Positions 43,515-51,464 of a stretch of 51,464 nucleotides of DNA are shown piece by piece. The DNA is taken from assembly GCF_015207255.1 (NCBI RefSeq), contig NZ_JADEXG010000038.1, positions 1 to 51,464 on the forward strand, given 5' to 3'. Position numbers and translations under genes: made by a program. How positions within the stretch are numbered: position 1 is the first letter of the stretch; the number at the start of each line of letters is the position of its first letter. The notes beneath the pieces were generated by a model, which worked only from the letters and a program-made list of their open reading frames with translations, was not told the origin of the DNA and did not search any database. Origin of the DNA: Vasconcelosia minhoensis LEGE 07310. Its GTDB lineage: Bacteria; Cyanobacteriota; Cyanobacteriia; Phormidesmidales; Phormidesmidaceae.

Positions 43515-44138
43515 CTACTGGCTGAGCCAGGTGATCGCTTCGCGGATCCAGGCTTCAGTGTCGGCTGTCTTGCTCAGCGTCGTACTCCGACCCACAGCCT
43601 GGAGCGCTTTGCTGATTTCGCTATTGCTGTAGCCCAGAGCCAGCAGCGTCATTTCAACCTCTTCCTGCACAACCGTAGCCGGACCGCCGGTGGGGGCAAT
43701 CAGACCGGACTGCTGACGCCATTCCCCGAGTTTGGTCTTCAGCTCCAGAATAATTCGCTCAGCCGTCTTGCCCCCGACGCCCGGCGTTCGTGAGAGCAGC
43801 CGAGTATTGGCCGACACCACCGCCTGAATTAGGTCTTGTAGGCCCAGCGTATCTAGCAGCGCCATGCCCATTTGGGGGCCAATGCCGCTGACGCTGATCA
43901 GCAGCCGAAAGGCGTCGCGCTCGGCCCGCGAGCCAAAGCCGAACAGTACGGTCTGGTCTTCTCGGGTTTGCAAGTGGGTGTAGATCTGGGTGGGATCGCC
44001 GAGCGGTGGCAGCTGGCTCAGCAGTCGGGGGTTGACCTGAATGTCATAGCCGACCTGCTGTACGTCCAAGGTTAGGATCACCCGACCGTTCGGCAGTTTT
44101 TGGATATCGGCGAGGCTGCCCCTAAGGTAGCCAATCAT
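43515..44138 (-). CDS. ruvA: Holliday junction branch migration protein RuvA
   Basis: RuvA binds four-way junctions and loads the RuvB motor in recombination and repair. The 207-residue protein has the N-terminal OB domain ([28 protein letters not shown]), helix-hairpin-helix motifs (SGIGPQMGMALLD, TPGVGGKTAERIILELK) and a C-terminal RuvB-contact helix (VEMTLLALGYSNSEISKALQ). Its start overlaps the end of the Cdv3-like gene by four bases, so translation is coupled. Confidence 0.96.
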   Translation of the reverse strand: MIGYLRGSLADIQKLPNGRVILTLDVQQVGYDIQVNPRLLSQLPPLGDPTQIYTHLQTREDQTVLFGFGSRAERDAFRLLISVSGIGPQMGMALLDTLGLQDLIQAVVSANTRLLSRTPGVGGKTAERIILELKTKLGEWRQQSGLIAPTGGPATVVQEEVEMTLLALGYSNSEISKALQAVGRSTTLSKTADTEAWIREAITWLSQ

Positions 44139-44938
44139 GGGCGGGGGCGGGGCGGACGCTGAGATTTAGGCGATCGCGGGGCGGGGCTCGCGACTTCGCG
44201 CGATCGCGCTGGCCGCGGCGCCCCGCTTGGCGACTCGCTGCCGTTGGGCCTAGCCACCGATCGGCTACCCGCATCAACATCCACCGCCTGGCCAGTTTGA
44301 ATCTGCTGACGACCGTTGCGCAGCACGTGCAGCATCTCGATGAACTGGCGCTCCATCCCCTCTAGGATCTGATCGGCATAGGTGTCGGCGTCTTCTTTAA
44401 TCGCCTGACGATCGCTCAGCGCCTTGCGCTGGGCCTCCTCCCATTCCTGCCGCGACTGATTTTGAAACTGCTCGATTTCGGCGACGGTGCGCGATCTCAA
44501 ACTTTCGCATTCCTGCTCGGTTTGGAGACGGATCTGCTGCGCCTGCTGCTCAGCCTGCCGGATAATCGTCAGCTCATTCAGAATCGTTGCTGCTTGTTTT
44601 TCGGCCCGGGTGACAATTTCCTGAGCGTACTGCTCTGCCTCAGTCAAAATGGCATCGCGCTGCTGGACGATTTGGGTTGCCTCTTGAAAGGCCGAGGGCA
44701 GATTGACCCGGACGATATCCAGCTGATCGAGCACCTCATCTTCACTGACCAGCGTCCGTCCGGTCAGCGGTAGACGCGGACTGTCGAGCAAAATTTCCTC
44801 CACCCGATCGAGCTCCTGCGGCAGATTAAACCGTTCGGAAGCGGCGCCGCTAGCCGCGGTATCGTCGTAAAGCTCGTTGTTCACAGGTCGATTTCCATTG
44901 TGCGGACGGTCAGTTAGGGGGGAGTCTTGGCGTAACAT
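44135..44938 (-). CDS. DivIVA/Cdv3-like cell division protein
   Basis: This 267-residue coiled-coil protein has a conserved N-terminal half ([60 protein letters not shown]), then a long Glu/Gln/Arg-rich coiled coil, and a basic Pro/Arg/Ser tail. This matches Cdv3, the cyanobacterial DivIVA-like division protein that helps place or organise FtsZ. The ATG at 44938 overlaps coaD by 25 bases; GTG at 44884 (before NNELYDD) is an alternative. Coexpression with ruvA and coaD is implied by overlaps. Confidence 0.82.
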   Translation of the reverse strand: MLRQDSPLTDRPHNGNRPVNNELYDDTAASGAASERFNLPQELDRVEEILLDSPRLPLTGRTLVSEDEVLDQLDIVRVNLPSAFQEATQIVQQRDAILTEAEQYAQEIVTRAEKQAATILNELTIIRQAEQQAQQIRLQTEQECESLRSRTVAEIEQFQNQSRQEWEEAQRKALSDRQAIKEDADTYADQILEGMERQFIEMLHVLRNGRQQIQTGQAVDVDAGSRSVARPNGSESPSGAPRPARSREVASPAPRSPKSQRPPRPRP

Positions 44939-45399
44939 TTCTCGATATCGAGGACGACATGGGGCGGAACCAGATGACCAATAGCGCTACCAAACTGGGC
45001 GATTTCTTTGACTAGGCTACTGCTGAGAAAGCCATATTCGGTTGAGGTTGCTAAAAAAACCGTTTCGATATCATCGGCTAGAGTTTTATTGGTATGCGCC
45101 ATTTGCAGCTCTTTCTCAAAATCTGAAAGCACCCGCAGACCGCGCAGTAAAACCTGGGCTTGCCGCATTCTGGCATAGGTTACGGTTAAGCCGCTAAAGC
45201 TATCAACTTCGATATTCGGTAGATGCTCCGTAGATTTTCGGATCTGCTCCATCCGTTTGTCCACCGTAAATAGGGGCCGCTTGGTTGGATTTTTTGAGAC
45301 TACTACCACCACCCGCTCATAGAGACGGCTGCTGCGGGTAATAATGTCAATGTGACCATAGGTAATCGGATCAAAGCTGCCCGCGTACACTGCAATCAC
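44914..45399 (-). CDS. coaD: Phosphopantetheine adenylyltransferase
   Basis: CoaD adenylates 4'-phosphopantetheine to dephospho-CoA. From GTG 45399 the protein is 161 residues, starting [20 protein letters not shown] with the TxGH nucleotidyltransferase motif. Further motifs are [18 protein letters not shown] and [18 protein letters not shown] at 45420 would add seven residues that do not fit the family start. It is the first gene of a coaD-cdv3-ruvA minus-strand run. Confidence 0.95.
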   Translation of the reverse strand: MIAVYAGSFDPITYGHIDIITRSSRLYERVVVVVSKNPTKRPLFTVDKRMEQIRKSTEHLPNIEVDSFSGLTVTYARMRQAQVLLRGLRVLSDFEKELQMAHTNKTLADDIETVFLATSTEYGFLSSSLVKEIAQFGSAIGHLVPPHVVLDIEKCYAKTPP

Positions 45400-45634
45400 G
45401 GCTAGAGGGATCCCGACCAACGAATGAGATTATATCGAATAATCGCGCAGTCAGCTGCCAGCGGCAGCACCAGGACGATCACTGCTACCCCCAAGGTAGA
45501 AACAGAGAGCGCATTACCGGCATCCGGCGGCCCCAGCCGCTGGTTCCGACAAAACGCTCCCCGACACATTTCGACCGTTTGAACTGGGACGTTCGATGGC
45601 AGCTTGATGAGACCGATTGGCCGCTCTCTGCTCT

Positions 45635-45901
45635 CTATAGGACGCCCAAATTTGCCAATCCCAGAATTGCCCCGGCGCCAATTAGGTGACCGAAGCTCGT
45701 GGTCGCGAGCACCGCACCCAGGCTCATGCCGCCAAAAAACTGCGGCGCTGGCATGCTCGGTCCCACATTTTGCTGGCGAATGCCGAATTTGCCGATCGCG
45801 ATCGCAATGATATTGCACACAATCATTACCACCGCGATTTTTGGACTCCATTCAGGGGTGTGGGGAACATTCCCCATTGCTGCGAGTAAAGGTAGGATCA
45901 T
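45635..45901 (-). CDS. psaK: Photosystem I reaction centre subunit PsaK
   Basis: PsaK is a peripheral two-helix membrane subunit of photosystem I that binds chlorophyll and contacts antennae. The 88-residue protein shows WSPKIAVVMIVCNIIAIAIG as helix one, the loop GKFGIRQQNVGPSMPAPQFF, and FGGMSLGAVLATTSFGHLIG leading into helix two. A very good ribosome binding site (AAGGAGACGGC) precedes the ATG. The gene stands alone, 236 bases upstream of coaD on the same strand. Confidence 0.97.
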   Translation of the reverse strand: MILPLLAAMGNVPHTPEWSPKIAVVMIVCNIIAIAIGKFGIRQQNVGPSMPAPQFFGGMSLGAVLATTSFGHLIGAGAILGLANLGVL

Positions 45902-46063
45902 GCCGTCTCCTTAATAAAATATGAGCTATGTTGACTATACTGACGCTGCCCAGGGATATAAGTCTCCAACAGCGCTAGCCCTCATCTTGCCACTAAGGGG
46001 CAAAGCCTTCAGCCATTTACGTCGTAAGAATTAACAATATCAGTCGCCTTAATTAATACAGTT

Positions 46064-46492
46064 ATGGAGCGCGGTCTACTCTGGTTACCTCTGCTTATTC
46101 TCTTCATCGGCCTGACCTGGGCCGGTTGGAATGAGTATCGCAAGCTAGAAGCTTACAAGGTCTGGGCTCAGCAGTTTGAGCGAGCCAAGTACGACATCTA
46201 TGCCGTGCTAGGGCAAACCGGGCAGACTTTGACCTGGGGCAAGCCCACCCGGCAGGGTCCCGTTAACATTCAGACGCTCACCTTCTCAGAAGTTCAGACC
46301 ATTCGGCTCGAAGTCGATCGGCAGCCGGTGGCGCCAGCTACCGAGAAGGTTCGTGGTCGAATTGCACTCGGATTGACGACTCGGTCCGGGCAGCACCAGT
46401 CAATCCCCTTCAGCGATTGGGAAATTGCCCAAAATTGGTTTAACTATCTTCAGCCGCTCGTCACATCCGGCCAAGCTCTACCCCAGTCCTAA
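46064..46492 (+). CDS. Conserved membrane-anchored hypothetical protein
   Basis: This 142-residue protein has one N-terminal membrane helix (GLLWLPLLILFIGLTWAGW) followed by a soluble domain with YDIYAVLGQTGQTLTWGKPT and TLTFSEVQTIRLEVD. The motif set resembles a small cyanobacterial hypothetical family, recalled only. It is upstream of ftsQ on the same strand with a 122-base gap, but no division role is evident. Confidence 0.65.
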   Translation: MERGLLWLPLLILFIGLTWAGWNEYRKLEAYKVWAQQFERAKYDIYAVLGQTGQTLTWGKPTRQGPVNIQTLTFSEVQTIRLEVDRQPVAPATEKVRGRIALGLTTRSGQHQSIPFSDWEIAQNWFNYLQPLVTSGQALPQS

Positions 46493-46614
46493 CCCGTCTC
46501 GAACTGGATCTAAATTTGGTTGCTCTTCACTACCTTAAGGGACAGCTTTCTGAGGGGACAGCTTTTTTGAGAGCTAAGTGCTTAAATGGATAACGTTTTG
46601 ATAGCTTTTCGGCC

Positions 46615-47454
46615 ATGACAGATTTTCAAGTGCCGACCTCACAAGATCTGGCGACCCGGCGGCAGCGGCTGCGACAGCAGCGCCGCTATAGGCTGCTACA
46701 GGGAATTTGGCGCGCGATCGCGATCTCGGGTTTAACCGCAGGCACAGTTTGGGTAGCGACCTCTCCGGTCTGGTTGATTCAGTCTGGCGAACAGCTCGAC
46801 ATCAGCGGCAATCAGCTGCTTTCAGATGATGAAATTCAAGCCCTGCTCCCAATTGACTACCCGCAGCCGCTGCTCAAGGTGCAGCCGCAAACCCTATCAG
46901 CTCAGCTAAAAAAGCATGGCCCAATTGCCGACGCTATCGTCAGCCGACGGCTGTTCCCACCGGGGCTGCATGTCCGCGTCCAAGAGCGATACCCGGTGGC
47001 GGTCGCGCTACCCGACCCGACTGAGCCGATCAGCGCGATTCCGGCCAAAACGGTCCCCTTTCAAGAAATGGGCCTGCTTGACCAGGGCGGCTTTTGGATG
47101 CCTTACGATAGCTTCAGCCAGTCTAATCACGGCTTTGAGCTGCCTGGTCTTCAGGTTTACGGAATGCGACCGACCTATCAGGAGCAGTGGGCTCAGCTCT
47201 ACCCAATGCTCAGCCGTAGTCCGGTAAAAATCTCAGAGGTTGACTGGCGTAACCCCAATAATCTAATTCTGCAAACAGAGTTGGGCGAGGTTCACCTTGG
47301 CCCTTTTGGTCCCCGTTTCTCTGAGCAGCTTGTGGCCTTAGATCAGATGCGGAGCCTGAATGGCAAAGTGGGCAAAGAAAAAATCGCTTTTATCGACCTG
47401 AGAGAACCGCAGAGTCCCGCCGTCGAAATTTCTAAGCCGAATAAGGGGTCTTAG
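46615..47454 (+). CDS. ftsQ: Cell division protein FtsQ/DivIB
   Basis: FtsQ is a bitopic divisome protein linking early and late division components. The 279-residue protein has a short basic cytoplasmic N-terminus (RRQRLRQQRRYRL), one membrane helix (about residues 36-58), a POTRA domain (LDISGNQLLSDDEIQALLPI to LHVRVQERYPVAVAL) and the FtsQ beta domain. ftsZ follows 270 bases later; other dcw genes are absent, as is common in cyanobacteria. Confidence 0.93.
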   Translation: MTDFQVPTSQDLATRRQRLRQQRRYRLLQGIWRAIAISGLTAGTVWVATSPVWLIQSGEQLDISGNQLLSDDEIQALLPIDYPQPLLKVQPQTLSAQLKKHGPIADAIVSRRLFPPGLHVRVQERYPVAVALPDPTEPISAIPAKTVPFQEMGLLDQGGFWMPYDSFSQSNHGFELPGLQVYGMRPTYQEQWAQLYPMLSRSPVKISEVDWRNPNNLILQTELGEVHLGPFGPRFSEQLVALDQMRSLNGKVGKEKIAFIDLREPQSPAVEISKPNKGS

Positions 47455-47724
47455 ACGACTCAGGAACCGTTTTGACTTGTAGATTTTTTAAACCTTTATC
47501 TATTTGGTTTTTTAAGCAAGTTCCCCTATAGTTGACTAGAGCCTTTCTTGCCCCATGAGCTGGGTCTGCTCTAGTATTTCCATAAACATCTCAATATTTA
47601 TCGACTGAAACTGTAGGATCAGTTCTATATATAGGTTTACAGTCAGTTCCCGCGGTCGATTTAGGGACAGCCCCCTCGGATAAACAGCTAAACGACGACT
47701 CTATCCACACTTCCAGCGAACTTT

Positions 47725-48948
47725 ATGAATAACGCAGCTTCGCACACAAATTCTTATCTCAGCTCTGGATTAGGTATTAATTCCGCCGCATCAGGTAATA
47801 ATACTAAAAACATGTTAGGAGAGGCGGCCGCAGGCGGTGATATTGTGCCGAGCAGTATAGCGAAGATTAAGGTCATTGGCGTTGGGGGTGGCGGCTGCAA
47901 CGCCGTCAACCGCATGATCGACAGTGGTTTGGCGGGTATAGAGTTTTGGACGGTCAATACCGATGCCCAGGCGTTGACGGCGGCCTCTTCTACCAACGCT
48001 CTCCAAATCGGCCAAAAGCTGACGCGTGGACTAGGGGCCGGCGGCAACCCTGCGATTGGCCAAAAGGCGGCTGAAGAGTCCCGAGACGAAATCTTTAGTT
48101 CCCTGGAAGGCGCTGACCTCGTCTTCATCACTGCCGGGATGGGCGGGGGTACCGGTACCGGTGCCGCGCCGATCGTTGCTGAGGCAGCAAAAGAGGCCGG
48201 GGCGCTAACGGTAGGCGTTGTCACTCGTCCTTTCTCCTTTGAAGGCCGCCGCCGGACGTCTCAAGCCGAAGATGGGATCAATGCTCTCCAGGGCAGTGTC
48301 GATACGCTGATCATCATTCCCAATGACAAGCTGCTCTCGGTAATTTCAGAACAGACCCCGGTGCAGGAAGCCTTTCGAGTCGCGGATGACATCCTGAGGC
48401 AAGGTGTTCAGGGGATCTCAGATATCATTATGATCCCTGGCCTGGTCAATGTTGACTTTGCCGATGTCCGCGCGGTGATGGCCGATGCCGGTTCGGCGCT
48501 GATGGGGATCGGGGTTGGCTCAGGCAAGTCTCGCGCTCGCGAAGCGGCCATTTCCGCTATTTCTTCGCCCCTGCTCGAAACCTCAATTGACGGGGCCGGT
48601 GGGGTGGTCTTCAACATTACCGGCGGTACTGACCTGACCCTGCACGAAGTCAATTCTGCGGCTGAGATCATCTATGAAGCGGTCGATCCCAACGCTAATA
48701 TTATTTTTGGGGCGGTGATTGACGAACGGCTTCAGGGCGAGATCCGGATTACGGTGATTGCGACGGGCTTCAGCGTCGATAGTCGGACTTCGCCCACTCA
48801 GGTCAGCCGAGTGACGCCGCTGAAGCGAACGCCTAGCCTAGAGCCGCCAACGCCGGTCGAAACTGAAAAGCCCGCATCGACCAGCCAGCCCGTCTCGCCC
48901 AACCTGAATATCCCCGAGTTCTTGCAGCGGCGACGACCTAATCGCTGA
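47725..48948 (+). CDS. ftsZ: Cell division protein FtsZ
   Basis: FtsZ is the tubulin-like GTPase that forms the division ring. The 407-residue protein has a cyanobacterial N-terminal extension of about 45 residues, then [32 protein letters not shown], the tubulin signature [16 protein letters not shown] and the T7-loop sequence [12 protein letters not shown] variable linker leads to the conserved C-terminal peptide [10 protein letters not shown], which binds ZipN/SepF-type partners. Its stop lies two bases before the thiD start, implying translational coupling. Confidence 0.98.
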   Translation: MNNAASHTNSYLSSGLGINSAASGNNTKNMLGEAAAGGDIVPSSIAKIKVIGVGGGGCNAVNRMIDSGLAGIEFWTVNTDAQALTAASSTNALQIGQKLTRGLGAGGNPAIGQKAAEESRDEIFSSLEGADLVFITAGMGGGTGTGAAPIVAEAAKEAGALTVGVVTRPFSFEGRRRTSQAEDGINALQGSVDTLIIIPNDKLLSVISEQTPVQEAFRVADDILRQGVQGISDIIMIPGLVNVDFADVRAVMADAGSALMGIGVGSGKSRAREAAISAISSPLLETSIDGAGGVVFNITGGTDLTLHEVNSAAEIIYEAVDPNANIIFGAVIDERLQGEIRITVIATGFSVDSRTSPTQVSRVTPLKRTPSLEPPTPVETEKPASTSQPVSPNLNIPEFLQRRRPNR

Positions 48949-48950
48949 CG

Positions 48951-49790
48951 ATGGCCGTTACTATCCCGGTAGCGCTGACGATGGCCGGGTCCGACAGCGG
49001 TGGCGGTGCTGGCATTCAGGCCGATTTGCGGACGTTTGCATTTCACGCTGTGCATGGCGCTAGCGCGCTGACCTGCATCACCGCTCAAAATACCCAGGGT
49101 GTCAGCCGCGTCGAGGCGCTGTCGCCCGATATGGTCGTCGCTCAGGTCACGACCGTGGTTGAGGATATTGGCGTGCAGGCAGCAAAAACGGGAATGCTGC
49201 TCAACCAGTCTATTATTGACGCGATCGCGGACTACCTAGAGCGCAATCCGCTACCGGCGCTAGTTGTTGATCCGGTCATGGTCTCGCGGACGGGGGCGCA
49301 GCTGATTGATGATAACGCGATCGCAACCCTGCGACAGCGGCTAATTCCCCTGGCTACCGTACTCACGCCTAATCGGCGCGAAGCAGAGATTCTGGCGGGT
49401 ATGGAAATTTTAACCCTGACCGACATGCAGGTAGCGGCCCAAAAGATCTACAGCTTGGGGCCGCAGGCCGTGGTCGTCAAAGGGGGGGGGTTTACCAACG
49501 AGCTGCGCGGCGTCGATATCTGGTTTGATGGTCAGGCGGCCGTACTCAAGACCCAGCCGGTTGAAACCCGAGATACCCATGGCACCGGCTGTACGTTGTC
49601 AGCCGCGATCGCGGCGAACTTGGCCCGAGGTATTCCGACCTATACAGCGGTCACTGCCGCCAAAGATTACGTCACCGCTGCGCTTCAGCATTCGCTGCGG
49701 ATTGGCCAGGGTCAGGGACCGGTCGGCCATTTCTTTCCGCTACTAGACTCGAGCCGTAACCCCGATGACAGCTATTGGCGGTCGGACTGA
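48951..49790 (+). CDS. thiD: Hydroxymethylpyrimidine/phosphomethylpyrimidine kinase
   Basis: ThiD phosphorylates HMP and then HMP-phosphate in thiamine synthesis and salvage. The 279-residue ribokinase-fold protein has ALTMAGSDSGGGAGIQADLR at the start, VVDPVMVSRTGAQLIDD, LTPNRREAEIL, VVKGGGFTNE and the anion-hole motif DTHGTGCTLSAAIAANLARG. ATG 48951 is two bases past the ftsZ stop. The end overlaps the converging four-Cys gene by 19 bases. Confidence 0.96.
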   Translation: MAVTIPVALTMAGSDSGGGAGIQADLRTFAFHAVHGASALTCITAQNTQGVSRVEALSPDMVVAQVTTVVEDIGVQAAKTGMLLNQSIIDAIADYLERNPLPALVVDPVMVSRTGAQLIDDNAIATLRQRLIPLATVLTPNRREAEILAGMEILTLTDMQVAAQKIYSLGPQAVVVKGGGFTNELRGVDIWFDGQAAVLKTQPVETRDTHGTGCTLSAAIAANLARGIPTYTAVTAAKDYVTAALQHSLRIGQGQGPVGHFFPLLDSSRNPDDSYWRSD

Positions 49791-50212
49791 TCCCAGACCG
49801 ATTCCCAGTCGGGGCAGGTCTCCTGGTCAGGACCATAGGGGTACATGGCGCAAATTAGGATGTTCTCACCATAGTTTTCGCCGTGGTAGTGACGACAGCC
49901 AATGCAGGTCGGGTGCTCCTGTAGCCAGGGCTGTAAGGTGTGCGTCAGGGGCGCAGCCGTATCTTCAACCCAGCGGTCTAAGTTTTCTTCTAAAAAGTCA
50001 ATCCCCGGCTCTAAGATCTGAGCCAAATCCTCCGACAGTCGTTCGAACGTTGGCAGAACGGCATCTTCAAATTCGCTCAACGCCGATACGGACGCGTCTA
50101 GTAGCTCGTCCATGGCCTCTGAGGCGTCTTTGGAAGCGGCCAGCAGCCAGCGCTCCGACTGTTCGGCGACGGCTTCCAGGGTTTGGCTAATTTGCTTTAA
50201 CCACGCTTCCAT
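49772..50212 (-). CDS. Conserved cyanobacterial protein with C-terminal four-Cys motif
   Basis: This 146-residue protein has a helical N-terminal two-thirds rich in Glu, Ala and Leu and a C-terminal cysteine motif: CIGCRHYHG, then ILICAMYPYGPD and ETCPDWESVW. The four cysteines and flanking His, Tyr and Trp resemble a metal or Fe-S site. No family with known function is recognised. Its last 19 bases overlap the end of thiD on the opposite strand. Confidence 0.78.
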   Translation of the reverse strand: MEAWLKQISQTLEAVAEQSERWLLAASKDASEAMDELLDASVSALSEFEDAVLPTFERLSEDLAQILEPGIDFLEENLDRWVEDTAAPLTHTLQPWLQEHPTCIGCRHYHGENYGENILICAMYPYGPDQETCPDWESVWDQSDRQ

Positions 50213-50279
50213 AGGCTTGCGGATAGATAGCTGATATGAATAAGGATGCGTCAGGCGAGATCGGACTATAAAGCCCAGC

Positions 50280-50699
50280 CTATTCTCGTTTCAAACGCTG
50301 GAGTTCCTGTCGCAGGGATTCCACTTCACGGCGCAGGACGGCGGCCTGCTGTTCCTCTGGAGTCGGGGTCGGCTCGGTTAGAGGCGCATTGGCCAGCGGC
50401 GCGTCGTCATCCAAAATTTCAATTCGACGGGGCTGCTCCGTTGCAGCCGGTTCACGGGGGGCGCTGGCCTGGGCTCGCTCGACCATATCGTTGATCATTT
50501 TCTGGGCTTCTTCGGCGGTCATCTCGCCGCGCTCCACCAGCTCATCGACCAGCTTTTGAGCCTGTCCCTGGAGGTCGGCCAGCCGACTGCCAGCCTTCTC
50601 GCCCGCGTAGGACGCCAGCCCCATCCCCAAATAAAACGCCTTCTGGACTAAATTACTAAAATCAGCCACCGCTTCAGCCTCTGCTTTACTGTCAGCCAA
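50280..50699 (-). CDS. Phasin/PhaF-like coiled-coil protein
   Basis: This 139-residue soluble protein begins FSNLVQKAFYLGMGLASYAG, then QAQKLVDELVERGEMTAEEAQ, the pattern of phasin-like polyhydroxyalkanoate-associated regulators, widespread in cyanobacteria whether or not they make PHA. A Pro/Glu-rich linker leads to a final short coiled coil (VLRREVESLRQELQRLKRE). It is on the minus strand 67 bases from the four-Cys gene. Function is uncertain. Confidence 0.75.
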   Translation of the reverse strand: MADSKAEAEAVADFSNLVQKAFYLGMGLASYAGEKAGSRLADLQGQAQKLVDELVERGEMTAEEAQKMINDMVERAQASAPREPAATEQPRRIEILDDDAPLANAPLTEPTPTPEEQQAAVLRREVESLRQELQRLKRE

Positions 50700-50747
50700 T
50701 CCTATTGAGAAAGGCCACTCTTCCTAGGATAGAGACAGATTTTCCAG

Positions 50748-50888
50748 ATGACTACAGAAATTATCGCTTTAAAACCAAAGAGACCCGGAGACTACGCCTA
50801 TCGCAAGCATCCCGTATTGCTGCTACCTTCCGGTCCTGACAAGATTTGGGCGTTGCGATCGCGTAGTTCCGAGTCAGCTACAGCATAG
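50748..50888 (+). CDS. Possible small protein, 46 residues
   Basis: An ATG frame encodes MTTEIIALKPKRPGDYAYRK followed by HPVLLLPSGPDKIW and a short polar tail. It fills most of the gap between two minus-strand genes and shows no membrane segment. The ribosome binding site is poor. I include it only as a candidate; no homologue comes to mind. Confidence 0.25.
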   Translation: MTTEIIALKPKRPGDYAYRKHPVLLLPSGPDKIWALRSRSSESATA

Positions 50889-50893
50889 CATGT

Positions 50894-51464
50894 TTACATA
50901 GGGTCGCTGGGGCTAAGGTCTGAAGGCGCGATCGCGGCGATTTCTGTCAGAATTTGAGCCGAGACAAAGGGCAAAATCGCCGGATTGTCGCTATGCGCTT
51001 GGCCTTCGGTAAAGACCACCAGCAGATAGGGGAGGCAGTCACCGCATTCAACATAGGCCGCGTCATGTCGCACTCGGCTAGTTAGCCCTGCTTTAGACCA
51101 GAGCTGGGCATGGGTCGGCAGCCCCGCCCCGAGGAAACCGGTCACCTGATTTTCGGGATCGGCCGCGAGCTGAGCCGGATCGAGGCGACGCTGCATTAGC
51201 CCCATCATCGCCTGGGATCGCTCGGGTGAGACCGAAACGCCTCCGATAATGCTGTGCAGCAGGCGAGCCGTCGCCTCAGTCGAAAGCTGATTGCGATTAT
51301 CTAAAGTCGCTCCGACAAATTCTTGCTCTCGACCGTAGGGACCATCGCACCAGGTTTTTTGATTCAGGTTGATTCCGCCGAACTCGGGCCACTGCCAGGA
51401 CTGAAAATAGCGATTGATTAAGTTGCGCTGATATTTCCAGGTCTCGTAGGGGCCGGGCGGGAGG
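50894..51464 (-). CDS. Class A beta-lactamase-like serine hydrolase, partial
   Basis: The frame is open from its TAG at 50894 to the right edge of the window, so the 5' part of the gene, including any signal and the catalytic Ser, is missing. The visible 189 residues include RNLINRYFQSWQWPEFGGIN, ATLDNRNQLSTEATARLLHS, ERSQAMMGLMQRRLD, a LWSKAGLTSRVRHDAAYVE segment with the KAG variant of the KTG motif, and LLVVFTEGQ. These fit the class A beta-lactamase or related serine hydrolase fold. Activity is not inferable from the fragment. Confidence 0.75.
   Translation of the reverse strand, partial: LPPGPYETWKYQRNLINRYFQSWQWPEFGGINLNQKTWCDGPYGREQEFVGATLDNRNQLSTEATARLLHSIIGGVSVSPERSQAMMGLMQRRLDPAQLAADPENQVTGFLGAGLPTHAQLWSKAGLTSRVRHDAAYVECGDCLPYLLVVFTEGQAHSDNPAILPFVSAQILTEIAAIAPSDLSPSDPM

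Noticed and set aside
45402-45851. 149-residue minus-strand frame
   Set aside because: Overlaps psaK in a different frame; psaK has clear family motifs and a strong ribosome binding site.
49765-50190. 141-residue plus-strand frame
   Set aside because: Antisense to the four-Cys protein gene; low-complexity Arg/Ser/Pro translation.
1-51464. CRISPR arrays, tRNA or rRNA genes, insertion sequences
   Set aside because: By eye I found no regularly spaced repeats, cloverleaf-forming sequences, rRNA signatures or transposase frames in any gap.

Overview
The window is a stretch of cyanobacterial chromosome. It carries photosystem II psbO, photosystem I psaE and psaK, the NDH-1 subunit gene ndhO, cyanobacterial sigF, ftsQ and ftsZ, and a Cdv3-type division protein. 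The octamer GCGATCGC (HIP1) recurs throughout, for example at 3509, 6085, 7584, 12606 and 17152. High GC, long proteins and many cyanobacteria-restricted hypothetical genes suggest a Leptolyngbya-like filamentous or large unicellular lineage; that placement is inference. I see no rRNA, tRNA, CRISPR array, prophage or insertion sequence. Gene density is high, with several tail-to-tail gene pairs overlapping at their stop codons.

Layout. 1-4500: a Tat/lipoprotein NMT1-type substrate-binding protein, gshB, a 52-residue secreted-peptide candidate, a GHL10-type glycosidase-like protein and a small hypothetical gene. 4500-9300: psbO, sigF, a pilus-type lipoprotein, psaE, mutM and ndhO. 9300-16600: ppk1 with a small partner gene, a multi-helix mechanosensitive-channel-like protein and gyrA. 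16700-22100: an HDAC-family deacetylase, a creatininase-family protein, a small regulatory-looking protein, a beta-CASP metallo-hydrolase with a four-Cys tail, a 40-residue membrane protein, a 3-methyladenine glycosylase and a GerMN lipoprotein. 22100-29000: pyrB, an ABC-F ATPase, gpmI, secG and a serine-recombinase-like protein whose catalytic arginines are replaced. 29000-34750: a double LprI-domain lipoprotein, a DUF938 methyltransferase-like protein, a YbjQ protein, a TPR protein and a 793-residue membrane-anchored helical protein. 34700-39270: a three-gene membrane glycosyltransferase operon. 39400-43500: an AEC transporter and a LysR regulator divergent from a cupin gene, then a decayed ACT-domain gene and a beta-propeller protein. 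43500-45900: ruvA, cdv3-like, coaD and psaK. 46000-51464: a hypothetical gene, ftsQ, ftsZ, thiD, a four-Cys protein, a phasin-like protein and a class A beta-lactamase-like serine hydrolase cut by the window end.

Most of this is ordinary core chromosome, and I find no clear new multi-gene defence or metabolic system. The observations most worth following are the arginine-less serine recombinase homologue, the internally deleted ACT gene, the four-Cys tail shared by two unrelated proteins, the pilus-type lipoprotein directly downstream of sigF, the perfect hairpin ahead of the ABC-F gene, and two small membrane or secreted protein genes below usual length cut-offs.
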